Source of the DNA: Streptomyces sp. MUM 2J
GTDB lineage: Bacteria; Actinomycetota; Actinomycetes; Streptomycetales; Streptomycetaceae
Direction: 5' to 3'
Assembly (NCBI RefSeq): GCF_022414535.1
Contig: NZ_JADWYM010000014.1
Location: forward strand, 1 to 64,000
Length of the DNA: 64,000 bases
Under the pieces are notes generated by a model that did not search any database, had not been told where the DNA came from, and was given only the letters and a program-made list of their open reading frames with translations. Within the stretch, counting starts at the first letter, position 1. Each line of letters starts with the position of its first letter. Shown one piece after another: positions 31,242 through 39,712 of this stretch. The position numbers and the translations under genes were made by a program.

Positions 31242-33632
31242 TCAACGGTCCACTCTCTCACCCGTCCCGGACGGGCCGGTGTTTTCCGCCGCGGTGTCCG
31301 GTGCCGGGTCACTCGGCTGCTGCGGGTCGTCCGTCCGTGCGTCGGTGCCGGACTGCTCGCTGAGACGTTCGGCGGGGCCCTGCGGGTTCTCCGCGTCGCC
31401 CTCCGTCTCGTGCGCCCCGTCGGAACCGTCGTCGCCGGCGGTGCGTGCGGCGGCCCGCTTGCGCTGGGTGTACATGCGGAAACCGGCCAGGACGAGCAGC
31501 AGCACACCGCCGCCGATGACCAGCATCACCGCGGCCGTGATCTCGGTGACCTTCACGTCGAAGGTCACGGGGGCACCGTAGGTCCGGCCGTCCTGTGTGT
31601 ACAGCTGGGCGACCACTGTGGTCTGGCCGTTGACGTTGGCGGAGGTCGTGAACTTCACCGTCTGGCTGTGCCCGCCGGAGACCGCGATGGGCTGCTCGTC
31701 GAAGGTCTTGCCACCGATCTTCAGACGGGTGGAGTTGGTCGACGTCAGCCGCAGTACCAGGTGGTCGACGCCCTGGACCAGGTTGTTCTGGACGGTCACC
31801 GGGATCGTGGCGCTGCGCCCGGACAGCTTGGTGTCGGACTTCTCGATCAGCCTGACCTGGTCGGAGAGCGTGGCGAGGTGACCCTCCACGTCTTGGCGGA
31901 AGGTACTCGCCGGCGCCGCCCGGCCCCGCCACGACGTGGACATCTCGCGGTTCATGGCCCGTCCGAAGGGGGTGGCGACGCGGGACTCGTCGGTGAGGAC
32001 GACCTGGAAGTTGTCGAGCTTGTCCTGCGTGGTGGCGATCTGCTGGAAGGCCGACCGCGGCAGCTGCTGCCTGCGCAGCGCCGAACGGTACGACGACGCG
32101 GACGGGATCTTCGTGGTGGCGTCCGGGTCCGGCTTGGCCCTGGCCGCTGCGGTCAGCTGCTGTGCCTGGGACCAGGTGCCGCCCTGGAGGGCGGTCAGGG
32201 CCGAGGCCATCGCCTGAGCCTGGCCGCTGGTCGGCATGCGCTGTGGGGCGACGACGATGCTGCGCTGCTTGGATGTCTGCAGGTTCAGCTCCAGGCTCTG
32301 GGCCAGGAACCGCTGCACGGCGAGGGTGGCGGAGGAGGCCTTCGTCAGGTCCCCCTGGAACGCCGTGGACAGGCCGGCGTCCGCCACGACGGCCGTGGTG
32401 CCGCCACCGATCGGGCGGGCCGCCGACGGCGTGTACCACAGCCCGCCGTTCTCCTTGAGGCTGTCGCTGCGCGCGATCACCTTGTCGGCGCCGGCGGACG
32501 TGGCGACCTTGACGATGGAGGGGTCGACGGCGCCTTCCACGGGCCAGGCGAAGTCGGTGCTCGGCGAGACGTGCAGCACGGTCTGCACCGTGGTCGCGGC
32601 GACGTCGGAGGCCGCCTTGAGCTGGCTGAGCGAGCCGGTGACGCTCGTGCCGTTGTGTGCGAGGGAGGCCAGATCAGGGTCGGCGAACGGGAGGGCGACG
32701 ACTTCCTTCTCGGCCACCGCCTGCTGCAGCTGGGCGAGCCACTGCTTGGCGACGGCCTGATGGGTGCCGGCGGTCGTGGTGTCGCCGTCCCCGCGGACGC
32801 GGTAGCTGCCCGTCATGGCATCGACCGAGGCCAGCAGGTCCGGGTCGACGACCCAGGTGACGTCGAGGCCCCGGCCGAGCGACACCAGCTGGTCCAGCCG
32901 GCCGCCCGGGGAGATCTCCTGCGCCAGGTCGTCGTCGAGGAAGACCGGCGTCTGCTGTTCGCCGGGCCCTGTCTCCGCCGTCATGTGGATCGTGGAGACC
33001 AGCGGCCACAGGAACGTGGTCTTCGTCCTGGGCTCGGCTTCCTCGGGCTGCCAGGGCAGGAAGGTCCGCTGGATGCCGAGGACGTGTTCCCACGACTGCG
33101 CCGCGGTGCTGCCGGAGAGGGATACACCGAGCTGGTAGACGCCGTCGTCGCCGAGGTGCAGTTTGTCGGCGGGCACGGAGATGCTGAAGTGCCGCGCCAC
33201 GCCCGGGGCGAGCTTGTCGATCTTCGTGACGTACTTGCTGCCGAGGGCCGAGCCGTCGGTCCCGGGAAGATAGCCGGTGCGCTCCGCGGCGGAGTCGATC
33301 ACCGAGCGGGTGGTCAGTTCCGGCCCCAGCCGCAGGTCCACACGGGCGTCGGTGACGGCCTGCTCGCCGTTGTTCGTGACCGTGCCCGACACGGTGAGGG
33401 TGTCCCCGTCGCCCAGAACGCCGGGGCTGAGGGAGTCCACGGCGACCGCGACCGTGCGGGAGCCCGACGCCTTCTCCGGGGCGTCCTGCAGGGCGGCCCC
33501 GGCGCTCTGAGCGCCGGGCAACTGGAGGAGTCCGGCCAGCAGGGGTGCTCCGGCCAGCAGGGACGCGGTGCGCCGGAGCCACCGGCGGGCAGGTGAGGGA
33601 CTCGTCCCCTGGAAGTCTGCCGCCTCGGCCAC
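31242..33632 (-). CDS. DUF6049-type large extracellular membrane-anchored protein
   Basis: A 796-residue protein with an N-terminal signal (ARRWLRRTASLLAGAPLLAG). A long extracellular part begins with a CARDB/NEW3-like beta domain (GDGDTLTVSGTVTNNGEQAV). Near the C-terminus is one membrane helix (TAAVMLVIGGGVLLLVLAGF), followed by a basic and acidic cytoplasmic tail. The family is found next to murJ across actinobacteria; its biochemical role is not established. It ends 43 bp before the murJ start, and the region upstream is shared with the divergent CCA gene. Confidence 0.85.
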   Translation of the reverse strand: MAEAADFQGTSPSPARRWLRRTASLLAGAPLLAGLLQLPGAQSAGAALQDAPEKASGSRTVAVAVDSLSPGVLGDGDTLTVSGTVTNNGEQAVTDARVDLRLGPELTTRSVIDSAAERTGYLPGTDGSALGSKYVTKIDKLAPGVARHFSISVPADKLHLGDDGVYQLGVSLSGSTAAQSWEHVLGIQRTFLPWQPEEAEPRTKTTFLWPLVSTIHMTAETGPGEQQTPVFLDDDLAQEISPGGRLDQLVSLGRGLDVTWVVDPDLLASVDAMTGSYRVRGDGDTTTAGTHQAVAKQWLAQLQQAVAEKEVVALPFADPDLASLAHNGTSVTGSLSQLKAASDVAATTVQTVLHVSPSTDFAWPVEGAVDPSIVKVATSAGADKVIARSDSLKENGGLWYTPSAARPIGGGTTAVVADAGLSTAFQGDLTKASSATLAVQRFLAQSLELNLQTSKQRSIVVAPQRMPTSGQAQAMASALTALQGGTWSQAQQLTAAARAKPDPDATTKIPSASSYRSALRRQQLPRSAFQQIATTQDKLDNFQVVLTDESRVATPFGRAMNREMSTSWRGRAAPASTFRQDVEGHLATLSDQVRLIEKSDTKLSGRSATIPVTVQNNLVQGVDHLVLRLTSTNSTRLKIGGKTFDEQPIAVSGGHSQTVKFTTSANVNGQTTVVAQLYTQDGRTYGAPVTFDVKVTEITAAVMLVIGGGVLLLVLAGFRMYTQRKRAAARTAGDDGSDGAHETEGDAENPQGPAERLSEQSGTDARTDDPQQPSDPAPDTAAENTGPSGTGERVDR

Positions 33633-33888
33633 GCGCTCGCCCGTCCCTCGTCGTCAGTGGTCGTCGGAATGTGCGTCCACGCATGGTAACGATGTGCGCT
33701 GAGATGAGGTGCCGCGGACCGCTCCACAAGATCGGAGACGGTCGGCCTGGTGTCCCGAATCCGCCCCTCTGCAGAGGAGGAGTGGATTGCGCGGAAACCA
33801 CATGCCTTGTGCGGGTATCGGCGGAGGCGTTCCCAGCCTCGTCCATCGGGGAACCCGGCAGCTGCCGGGCCACGTACCCTCTTCTGTT

Positions 33889-35331
33889 GTGCCGAACGCC
33901 AACGAAGACACTCCCCCTTCCCTGACCCAGGCGCAGCAGCGCGCGGTGAGCGAACTGCTGCGGGTCGCCCCCGTCGCCGACGACCTCGCCCGGCGCTTCC
34001 AGCAGGCCGGCTTCTCGCTGGCCCTTGTCGGAGGCTCGGTGCGTGACGTGTTGCTCGGCCGGCTCGGCAACGACCTGGACTTCACGACGGACGCCCGCCC
34101 CGAGAACATCCTGAAGATCATGCGGCCCTGGGCGGACGCCCTGTGGGAGGTCGGTATTGCCTTCGGCACGGTCGGAGCCCAGAAGGCCGGCTATCAGATC
34201 GAGGTCACCACCTATCGGTCGGAGGCCTACGACCGGACCTCCCGCAAGCCGGAGGTGTCGTACGGCGACTCCATCGAGGAGGATCTGGTCCGCCGCGACT
34301 TCACCGTCAACGCGATGGCCGTGGCGCTTCCCGAGAAGCGGTTCATCGACCCGCACGGCGGTCTCGACGACCTGGAGACGCGCGTCCTGCGGACGCCCGG
34401 CACTCCGGAGGATTCCTTCTCGGACGATCCGCTGCGGATGATGCGCGCTGCGCGCTTCGCCGCCCAGCTGGACTTCGACGTCGCCCCCGAGGTCGTCACC
34501 GCGATGCGGGAGATGACCGACCGTATCGGGATCGTCTCGGCCGAGCGGGTCCGGGACGAACTCAACAAGCTCGTTCTCTCCTCGCACCCGCGCAAGGGCC
34601 TGACCCTGCTGGTCGACACCGGGCTCGCCCAACGTGTTCTGCCGGAGCTGCCCGCTCTTCGGTTGGAGAGCGACGAGCACCACCGGCACAAGGACGTCTA
34701 CGAGCACACCTTGATCGTCCTGGAACAGGCGATGGCCCTGGAGAGCGGCGGGCCCGACCTGACGCTGCGGTTGTCCGCGCTGCTGCACGACATCGGCAAG
34801 CCCCGCACGCGCCGCTTCGAGAAGGACGGCAGGGTCTCGTTCCACCACCACGAGGTCGTCGGCGCGAAGATGACCAAGAAGCGCATGACGGCGCTGAAGT
34901 ACTCCAACGAGTTGGTGAAGGACGTCTCCCGGCTGGTCGAGCTCCATCTGCGATTCCACGGTTACGGCACGGGCGAGTGGACGGACTCGGCGGTGCGCCG
35001 GTACGTCCGTGACGCGGGTCCTCTCCTGGAACGCCTGCACAAGCTGACCCGCTCCGACTGCACCACACGCAACAAGCGCAAGGCTGCCGCTCTCTCCCGG
35101 GCCTACGACGGCCTGGAGGAGCGCATCGCCCAGCTGAAGGAGCAGGAGGAGCTGGACGCCATCCGGCCCGACCTCGACGGCAACCAGATCATGGAGGTGC
35201 TGGGCGTCCGACCCGGCCCCATGGTCGGCAAGGCCTACAAGTACCTGCTGGAGCTCCGTCTGGAGAACGGCCCGATGGAGTACGACCAAGCCGTGTCCGC
35301 GCTCAAGGAGTGGTGGACCGAACAGGCCTGA
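33889..35331 (+). CDS. cca: CCA tRNA nucleotidyltransferase
   Basis: A 480-residue class II nucleotidyltransferase that adds or repairs the CCA end of tRNAs. The head has LVGGSVRDVLLGRLGNDLDFTTDA with the catalytic DLD pair, then EEDLVRRDFTVNAMA and the RxxRxxR-type nucleotide selector in DDPLRMMRAARFAAQLDF. A C-terminal HD domain shows RLSALLHDIGKPRTR. I chose the GTG at 33889; no ribosome site precedes it, but a TACCCT -10-like element ends 8 nt upstream, so translation may be leaderless. It is transcribed divergently from DUF6049 and converges on the LppU-like gene. Confidence 0.93.
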   Translation: MPNANEDTPPSLTQAQQRAVSELLRVAPVADDLARRFQQAGFSLALVGGSVRDVLLGRLGNDLDFTTDARPENILKIMRPWADALWEVGIAFGTVGAQKAGYQIEVTTYRSEAYDRTSRKPEVSYGDSIEEDLVRRDFTVNAMAVALPEKRFIDPHGGLDDLETRVLRTPGTPEDSFSDDPLRMMRAARFAAQLDFDVAPEVVTAMREMTDRIGIVSAERVRDELNKLVLSSHPRKGLTLLVDTGLAQRVLPELPALRLESDEHHRHKDVYEHTLIVLEQAMALESGGPDLTLRLSALLHDIGKPRTRRFEKDGRVSFHHHEVVGAKMTKKRMTALKYSNELVKDVSRLVELHLRFHGYGTGEWTDSAVRRYVRDAGPLLERLHKLTRSDCTTRNKRKAAALSRAYDGLEERIAQLKEQEELDAIRPDLDGNQIMEVLGVRPGPMVGKAYKYLLELRLENGPMEYDQAVSALKEWWTEQA

Positions 35332-35342
35332 TCCATGGAACG

Positions 35343-35370
35343 GGGGCATGTTTCACGTGAAACATGCCCC
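35343..35370. terminator. Perfect 28-bp palindrome (terminator-like) centred on parS site 6
   Basis: GGGGCATGTTTCAC and its exact complement with no loop base, 12 bp after the cca stop. The central 14 bp (35350-35363) are a perfect parS. Confidence 0.8.
35350..35363. other. parS: parS site 6 (cca 3' flank)
   Basis: Perfect GTTTCACGTGAAAC at the centre of a 28-bp palindrome. Confidence 0.95.
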
Positions 35371-35377
35371 GCACGCC

Positions 35378-35435
35378 GGGTCATACGACAGCGGGTGGTG
35401 TTTCACGTGAAACACCACCCGCTGTCGTATGACCC
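35378..35435. terminator. Perfect 58-bp palindrome (terminator-like) centred on parS site 7
   Basis: Every base from 35378 to 35406 pairs with 35407 to 35435 (29 bp per arm, no mismatch). It lies between convergent cca and the LppU-like gene, whose stop is 8 bp away. As RNA it would form a strong hairpin for the minus-strand gene; as DNA its centre is a ParB site. Confidence 0.85.
35400..35413. other. parS: parS site 7
   Basis: Perfect GTTTCACGTGAAAC, 50 bp from site 6, at the centre of the 58-bp palindrome. Confidence 0.95.
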
Positions 35436-35443
35436 TCAGGCGA

Positions 35444-35950
35444 TCAGGGCGTCTCCTTCAGGCAGAGCACGACGTCGTCGCTGCCGCTCTCGATGTAGGA
35501 GATCGTCGCTTCCTGGACGGCCTCGCACTTGGAGTCGTCGGTGGTGTCGGCGAACTTCTCGACGACCTTGAACTGCGCCTTGTTGGAGGAGCAGTCGACT
35601 TCCTTCAGGTCCGGCTTCGACTCGGTGCCGGCGTTGTGCATGCACGCCCCCACCGAGGTGGCGTGAGCGTCCGACTCGGTCAGCCAGTCGGCTATGCCGA
35701 CCTTGATCGCGGCGATGATGAGGACGACGACGATGAAGCCGGCGATACGGGCCACCTTCTTGCCCGCGCGCTTTCCGGCCCCGCCCTGCGGCGGCACCGG
35801 AGCCCCTGTGGGGGTCCCCGGACCGGCCTGGTTCGGGAACGGGGCATAGGGCGCACCCTGCGGCGGGACCCCCGGCTGGCCCGGTTCCTGACCCGCGGGC
35901 GGGGGCGTCTGGGCGTACGGGTTCTGGCCGTGGGGCGGCGGAGTGGTCAC
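35444..35950 (-). CDS. LppU/SCO3897-like membrane protein
   Basis: A 168-residue protein from GTG 35950 (VTTPPPHGQNPYAQ). A Pro/Gly-rich cytoplasmic N-terminus (~75 residues) is followed by basic residues (KRAGKKVARI) and one membrane helix (AGFIVVVLIIAAIKVGIA). A ~90-residue extracellular domain follows, with four cysteines (GACMHN, VDCSSN, SKCEAV, VLCLKE) that likely form two disulfides. This pattern fits the LppU/SCO3897 family of actinobacteria, of unknown function. Confidence 0.8.
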   Translation of the reverse strand: MTTPPPHGQNPYAQTPPPAGQEPGQPGVPPQGAPYAPFPNQAGPGTPTGAPVPPQGGAGKRAGKKVARIAGFIVVVLIIAAIKVGIADWLTESDAHATSVGACMHNAGTESKPDLKEVDCSSNKAQFKVVEKFADTTDDSKCEAVQEATISYIESGSDDVVLCLKETP

Positions 35951-36070
35951 TTCGGGGATCCCCCTAGAACGTGGGTGCGTGCGCGCGGGGCGCGAGATAA
36001 GACCCACGTAAGTTACTGGGTCCCCCTGGCCACTTTGCTCTACCGACGCAACTCTGTGCCCCGGATGTGA

Positions 36071-37336
36071 TCACCGCCGATGATCAAATCGTGCCAAAGT
36101 CGCGGCAATCGCTCCGTAGATGCAGGCCACGGCGACCACGAGCGGCACGGACCGACCATCGGGCGGCAGCATCACGGCGGCCACTCCCGCGGCACCGACG
36201 AAAGCGACGTTGAACAGCACGTCGTAGACCGAGAAGATCCGGCCGCGGAACGCGTCGTCGACCGAGGACTGCACGATCGTGTCGGTAGCGATCTTCGCCC
36301 CCTGGGTGACCAGACCCAGCACGAACGCCGCAACGAGCACGGGAACCTCGGAGAACGTCAGACCGAGCAACGGTTCCAGCACCGCCGCTGTGCCGGCGCA
36401 GACGGCGATCCAGCGAATCGGCCCGAGCCGCCCGGCCGCCCACGGCGTCACCAGGGCCGCGGTGAAGAACCCCGCTCCGGAGATGCCCACCGCGAGCCCG
36501 AGCAGGGCCAGCCCCTGTTCCGTGTCGGACGACCAGGCGTACCGGCACAGCATCAGCACCAGGACGGTCAGCGCGCCGTAGCAGAACCGCATCAGCGTCA
36601 TCGCCGCCAGCGCGCGGGCGGCCTCCCGCCGTCCCGGCGCGGCGAGATGCCTGACCCCGGATGCGAGGCCGCGGGCGGTGCCCTTGAGCACGTCCACCAT
36701 GCGCGGCCCTGCCCAGACCCGGTCCGGGCCCAGCAGATCCGGTGCCATGCGCAGCGAGGCCAGCATCGCGCAGAGGTACAGCGCCGCCCCGAGCACCACC
36801 ACCGTCGCGTCGGAGTCGGAGACACCCAGGCGTACGACGAAGGCGAGTCCGCCTCCCGCGACGGCGGCGAGCGTCCCGGCTGTCGGGGAAAGGGAGTTGG
36901 CCATCACCAGGCGCTCGGCGTCGACCACCCGCGGAAGCGCGGCGGACAGGCCGGCCAGGACGAAGCGGTTGACGGCAGTCACGCACAGCGCGGAGACGTA
37001 GAAGAGCCAGACCGGGACGTGGCCGGCGATCAGCACGGCCGTCACCGTCGCCGTCAGCGCGCGCAGCAGGTTGCCGTGGACGAGGACCTGGCGGCGACGC
37101 CAGCGGTCCAGCAGGACCCCGGCGAAGGGGCCCACCAGTGAGTACGGCAGCAGCAGCACCGCCATCGCGGAGGCGATCGCGGCCGGCGAAGTCTGCCTCT
37201 CCGGGGAGAAGACCACGTAGGTGGCGAGCCCCACCTGGTAGACGCCGTCAGCGCCCTGGGAGAGCAGCCGCACCGCGAGCAGCCGCCGGAAGTTCCGGAA
37301 GCGGAGCAGCACGCGCAGATCACGGACGACGGCCAT
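36071..37336 (-). CDS. MFS transporter
   Basis: A 421-residue major facilitator with about 12 membrane helices. I chose the ATG at 37336 (MAVVRDLRVLLRFRNFRRLL) over a GTG 15 nt upstream because a GAGG lies before it. Family features are the cytoplasmic loop between helices 2 and 3, LVGPFAGVLLDRWRRRQVLV, and the matching motif in the second half, GRIFSVYDVLFNVAFVGAAG. It looks like an efflux-type carrier; the substrate is unknown. It stands alone between the LppU-like gene and the inositol phosphate synthase terminator. Confidence 0.88.
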   Translation of the reverse strand: MAVVRDLRVLLRFRNFRRLLAVRLLSQGADGVYQVGLATYVVFSPERQTSPAAIASAMAVLLLPYSLVGPFAGVLLDRWRRRQVLVHGNLLRALTATVTAVLIAGHVPVWLFYVSALCVTAVNRFVLAGLSAALPRVVDAERLVMANSLSPTAGTLAAVAGGGLAFVVRLGVSDSDATVVVLGAALYLCAMLASLRMAPDLLGPDRVWAGPRMVDVLKGTARGLASGVRHLAAPGRREAARALAAMTLMRFCYGALTVLVLMLCRYAWSSDTEQGLALLGLAVGISGAGFFTAALVTPWAAGRLGPIRWIAVCAGTAAVLEPLLGLTFSEVPVLVAAFVLGLVTQGAKIATDTIVQSSVDDAFRGRIFSVYDVLFNVAFVGAAGVAAVMLPPDGRSVPLVVAVACIYGAIAATLARFDHRR

Positions 37337-37464
37337 GCGGCACAGCCTCACATACGGGGGTGTCCCCGGGCGGCAGGAGCAAAGGCGCCGGGACGCGGAA
37401 GGCCGCCGGACGATCGTCGGCCCGGCACCGGCGCGGGGCCGCGGGAGCGGGGGGCCGGGGACAT

Positions 37465-37502
37465 GGGAGGGTCCCCGGGCATGACGCCTCGGGGACCCTC
37501 CC
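37465..37502 (-). terminator. Terminator of the padR-ino1 operon
   Basis: A perfect 13-bp stem (GGGAGGGTCCCCG with complement) and a 12-nt loop, 34 bp past the ino1 stop on the minus strand. Confidence 0.75.
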
Positions 37503-37536
37503 AGCCCTGGCAGGAGCTTTCAGCGCACGACGGGCG

Positions 37537-38619
37537 TCAGCGCTCGACCTCGCCGCGGATGAACTTCTCGACGTTCTCGCGGGCCTCGTCGTCGAAGTAC
37601 TGCACGGGCGGGGACTTCATGAAGTACGACGACGCCGAGAGGATCGGGCCGCCGATACCGCGGTCCTTGGCGATCTTCGCGGCGCGCAGCGCGTCGATGA
37701 TGACACCGGCGGAGTTCGGGGAGTCCCAGACCTCGAGCTTGTACTCCAGGTTCAGCGGGACGTCACCGAAGGCGCGGCCCTCAAGGCGGACGTAGGCCCA
37801 CTTGCGGTCGTCGAGCCAGGCGACGTAGTCGGACGGGCCGATGTGGACGTTCTTCTCGCCGAGATCCCGATCGGGGATCTGGGAGGTGACCGCCTGCGTC
37901 TTGGAGATCTTCTTGGACTCCAGGCGCTCGCGCTCGAGCATGTTCTTGAAGTCCATGTTGCCGCCGACGTTCAGCTGCATCGTGCGGTCCAGGATGACAC
38001 CGCGGTCCTCGAACAGCTTCGCCATGACGCGGTGCGTGATGGTGGCGCCGACCTGGGACTTGATGTCGTCACCGACGATCGGGACGCCCGCCTCGGTGAA
38101 CTTGTCCGCCCACTCCTTGGTGCCGGCGATGAAGACCGGCAGAGCGTTGACGAAGGCGACCTTGGCGTCGATGGCGCACTGGGCGTAGAACTTCGCCGCG
38201 TCCTCGGACCCCACCGGCAGGTAGCAGACCAGCACGTCGACCTGCTTGTCCTTCAGGACCTGGACGACGTCGACCGGCTCCTCGGCGGACTCCTCGATGG
38301 TGGCACGGTAGTACTTGCCGAGGCCGTCGAGGGTGTGGCCGCGCTGGACCGTCACACCGGTGCTGGGGACGTCGCAGATCTTGATGGTGTTGTTCTCGGA
38401 GGCGCCGATCGCGTCCGCGAGGTCGAGGCCGACCTTCTTGGCGTCCACGTCGAAGGCGGCGACGAACTCGACGTCCTTGACGTGGTAGTCGCCGAACTGG
38501 ACGTGCATCAGGCCCGGCACCTTGGACGCCGGGTCGGCGTCCTTGTAGTACTCGACTCCCTGTACCAGCGAGGCGGCGCAGTTGCCCACGCCGACGATGG
38601 CTACGCGAACCGAACCCAT
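37537..38619 (-). CDS. ino1: Inositol-3-phosphate synthase
   Basis: A 360-residue enzyme converting glucose 6-phosphate to inositol 3-phosphate with NAD, the first step toward phosphatidylinositol and mycothiol in actinobacteria. I chose the ATG at 38619 ([20 protein letters not shown]), with GGGAG 8-9 nt upstream. The NAD-binding motif is VGVGNCA. Conserved segments include [29 protein letters not shown] and [19 protein letters not shown]. It lies 44 bp after padR and is probably controlled by it. Confidence 0.95.
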   Translation of the reverse strand: MGSVRVAIVGVGNCAASLVQGVEYYKDADPASKVPGLMHVQFGDYHVKDVEFVAAFDVDAKKVGLDLADAIGASENNTIKICDVPSTGVTVQRGHTLDGLGKYYRATIEESAEEPVDVVQVLKDKQVDVLVCYLPVGSEDAAKFYAQCAIDAKVAFVNALPVFIAGTKEWADKFTEAGVPIVGDDIKSQVGATITHRVMAKLFEDRGVILDRTMQLNVGGNMDFKNMLERERLESKKISKTQAVTSQIPDRDLGEKNVHIGPSDYVAWLDDRKWAYVRLEGRAFGDVPLNLEYKLEVWDSPNSAGVIIDALRAAKIAKDRGIGGPILSASSYFMKSPPVQYFDDEARENVEKFIRGEVER

Positions 38620-38663
38620 TCCGGTTGCTCCCTGTGTGTACGAGTGAGGCCCTGAGTGGGCGC

Positions 38664-39350
38664 TCACGTGGCGGTGTCGCCGGGCGTATCCGGCCTGGGG
38701 TCGCCCCCGGACCGGGGCAGGCCGCCCGTCGCTCCAGATGTGGTGTCCTGCTGAGCGGTCCCCCCGGTCCCCCCGGCGGCGGATCCTTTCAGATCCCGCC
38801 CCGCCCGCTCGCTCTCGATGAGCTCGTTCAGCCAGCGCACTTCGCGCTCCACGGACTCCATCCCGTGGCGCTGGAGCTCAAGTGTGTAGTCGTCGAGCCG
38901 CTCCCGCGTGCGTGCCAGCGAGGCGCGCATCTTCTCCAGCCGCTCCTCCAGCCGGCTGCGGCGGCCCTCCAGCACGCGCATGCGGACGTCGCGCGACGTC
39001 TGTCCGAAGAAGGCGAAGCGGGCGGCGAAGTGCTCGTCCTCGTAGGCGTCGGGTCCTGTCTGGGACAGGAGCTCCTCGAAGTGTTCCTTACCTTCTGCCG
39101 TCAATCGGTACACGATCTTTGCCCGGCGCCCCGCGAGCGCGGTGCCGGTCTCGGCCGTGGTGCCCTGTTCCTCGATCAACCAGCCGTTGGCGACCAGCGT
39201 CTTGAGGCAGGGATACAGCGTCCCGTAGCTGAACGCCCGGAACACCCCCAGTGAGGTGTTGAGCCGTTTGCGCAGCTCATAGCCGTGCATCGGAGATTCG
39301 CGGAGCAGGCCGAGTACGGCGAACTCGAGGATCCCGGAACGCCGGCTCAT
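38664..39350 (-). CDS. PadR family transcriptional regulator
   Basis: A 228-residue regulator from ATG 39350 with AGGAGG 6 nt upstream. The winged helix is [25 protein letters not shown] followed by [21 protein letters not shown], the PadR hallmark (YGTLYPxLxxL). The middle part forms a coiled helix pair ([20 protein letters not shown]) for dimerisation, and the last ~40 residues are a Gly/Thr-rich tail. It is first in an operon with ino1. A large perfect palindrome 33 bp upstream is the likely operator for autoregulation. Confidence 0.92.
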   Translation of the reverse strand: MSRRSGILEFAVLGLLRESPMHGYELRKRLNTSLGVFRAFSYGTLYPCLKTLVANGWLIEEQGTTAETGTALAGRRAKIVYRLTAEGKEHFEELLSQTGPDAYEDEHFAARFAFFGQTSRDVRMRVLEGRRSRLEERLEKMRASLARTRERLDDYTLELQRHGMESVEREVRWLNELIESERAGRDLKGSAAGGTGGTAQQDTTSGATGGLPRSGGDPRPDTPGDTAT

Positions 39351-39382
39351 GATCGCCTCCTCTCGGTCCTGCTCGACTTATC

Positions 39383-39417
39383 TCGTGCTGATGTATCGAC
39401 TCGATACATCAGCACGA
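39383..39417 (-). promoter_or_regulatory. PadR operator palindrome upstream of padR-ino1
   Basis: A perfect inverted repeat of 17 bp per arm around one central base (TCGTGCTGATGTATCGA / C / complement). It contains the ATGT...ACAT core typical of PadR sites and lies 33 bp upstream of the padR start. Confidence 0.75.
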
Positions 39418-39565
39418 TAGAACGGCCTTCCGGGTACGACAAGGGGAACGGCGGTGAACGGGATCACATCACCGTTTCGCCGGTGGCAAGTTGCCTGATT
39501 TGGGGTGAACTTCAGGGCTCGACAGGTTTCGGCGGTGCGTAGTCTGTGCGCCATGCACACCACCG

Positions 39566-39591
39566 GGAACCGAGTGACGTTCGAGGACGTC
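39566..39591 (+). promoter_or_regulatory. Candidate ECF sigma (SigE-type) promoter for the PBP gene
   Basis: GGAAC (39566-39570), 17 nt, then CGTC (39588-39591), which fits cell-envelope ECF promoters. It lies about 120 nt upstream of the penicillin-binding protein start within the 362-bp gap shared with divergent padR. Apart from the PadR palindrome I see nothing else in this gap. Confidence 0.35.
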
Positions 39592-39712
39592 CTCGCTCTC
39601 GGTGCAGTACGGGTGAATGCGGGTCCAGCCGCATCCGTACTTCGGGGGGACCGGAAACCAGCCGCCGTTTCCAGGCGCGCAAGGGTGCGCCTGCCCGAGG
39701 AGTAATCGTTCG

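Noticed and set aside
32674-35349. 891-residue minus-strand frame overlapping DUF6049 and antisense to cca
   Set aside because: The real products in the other frame and strand are clear; this frame merely lacks stops.
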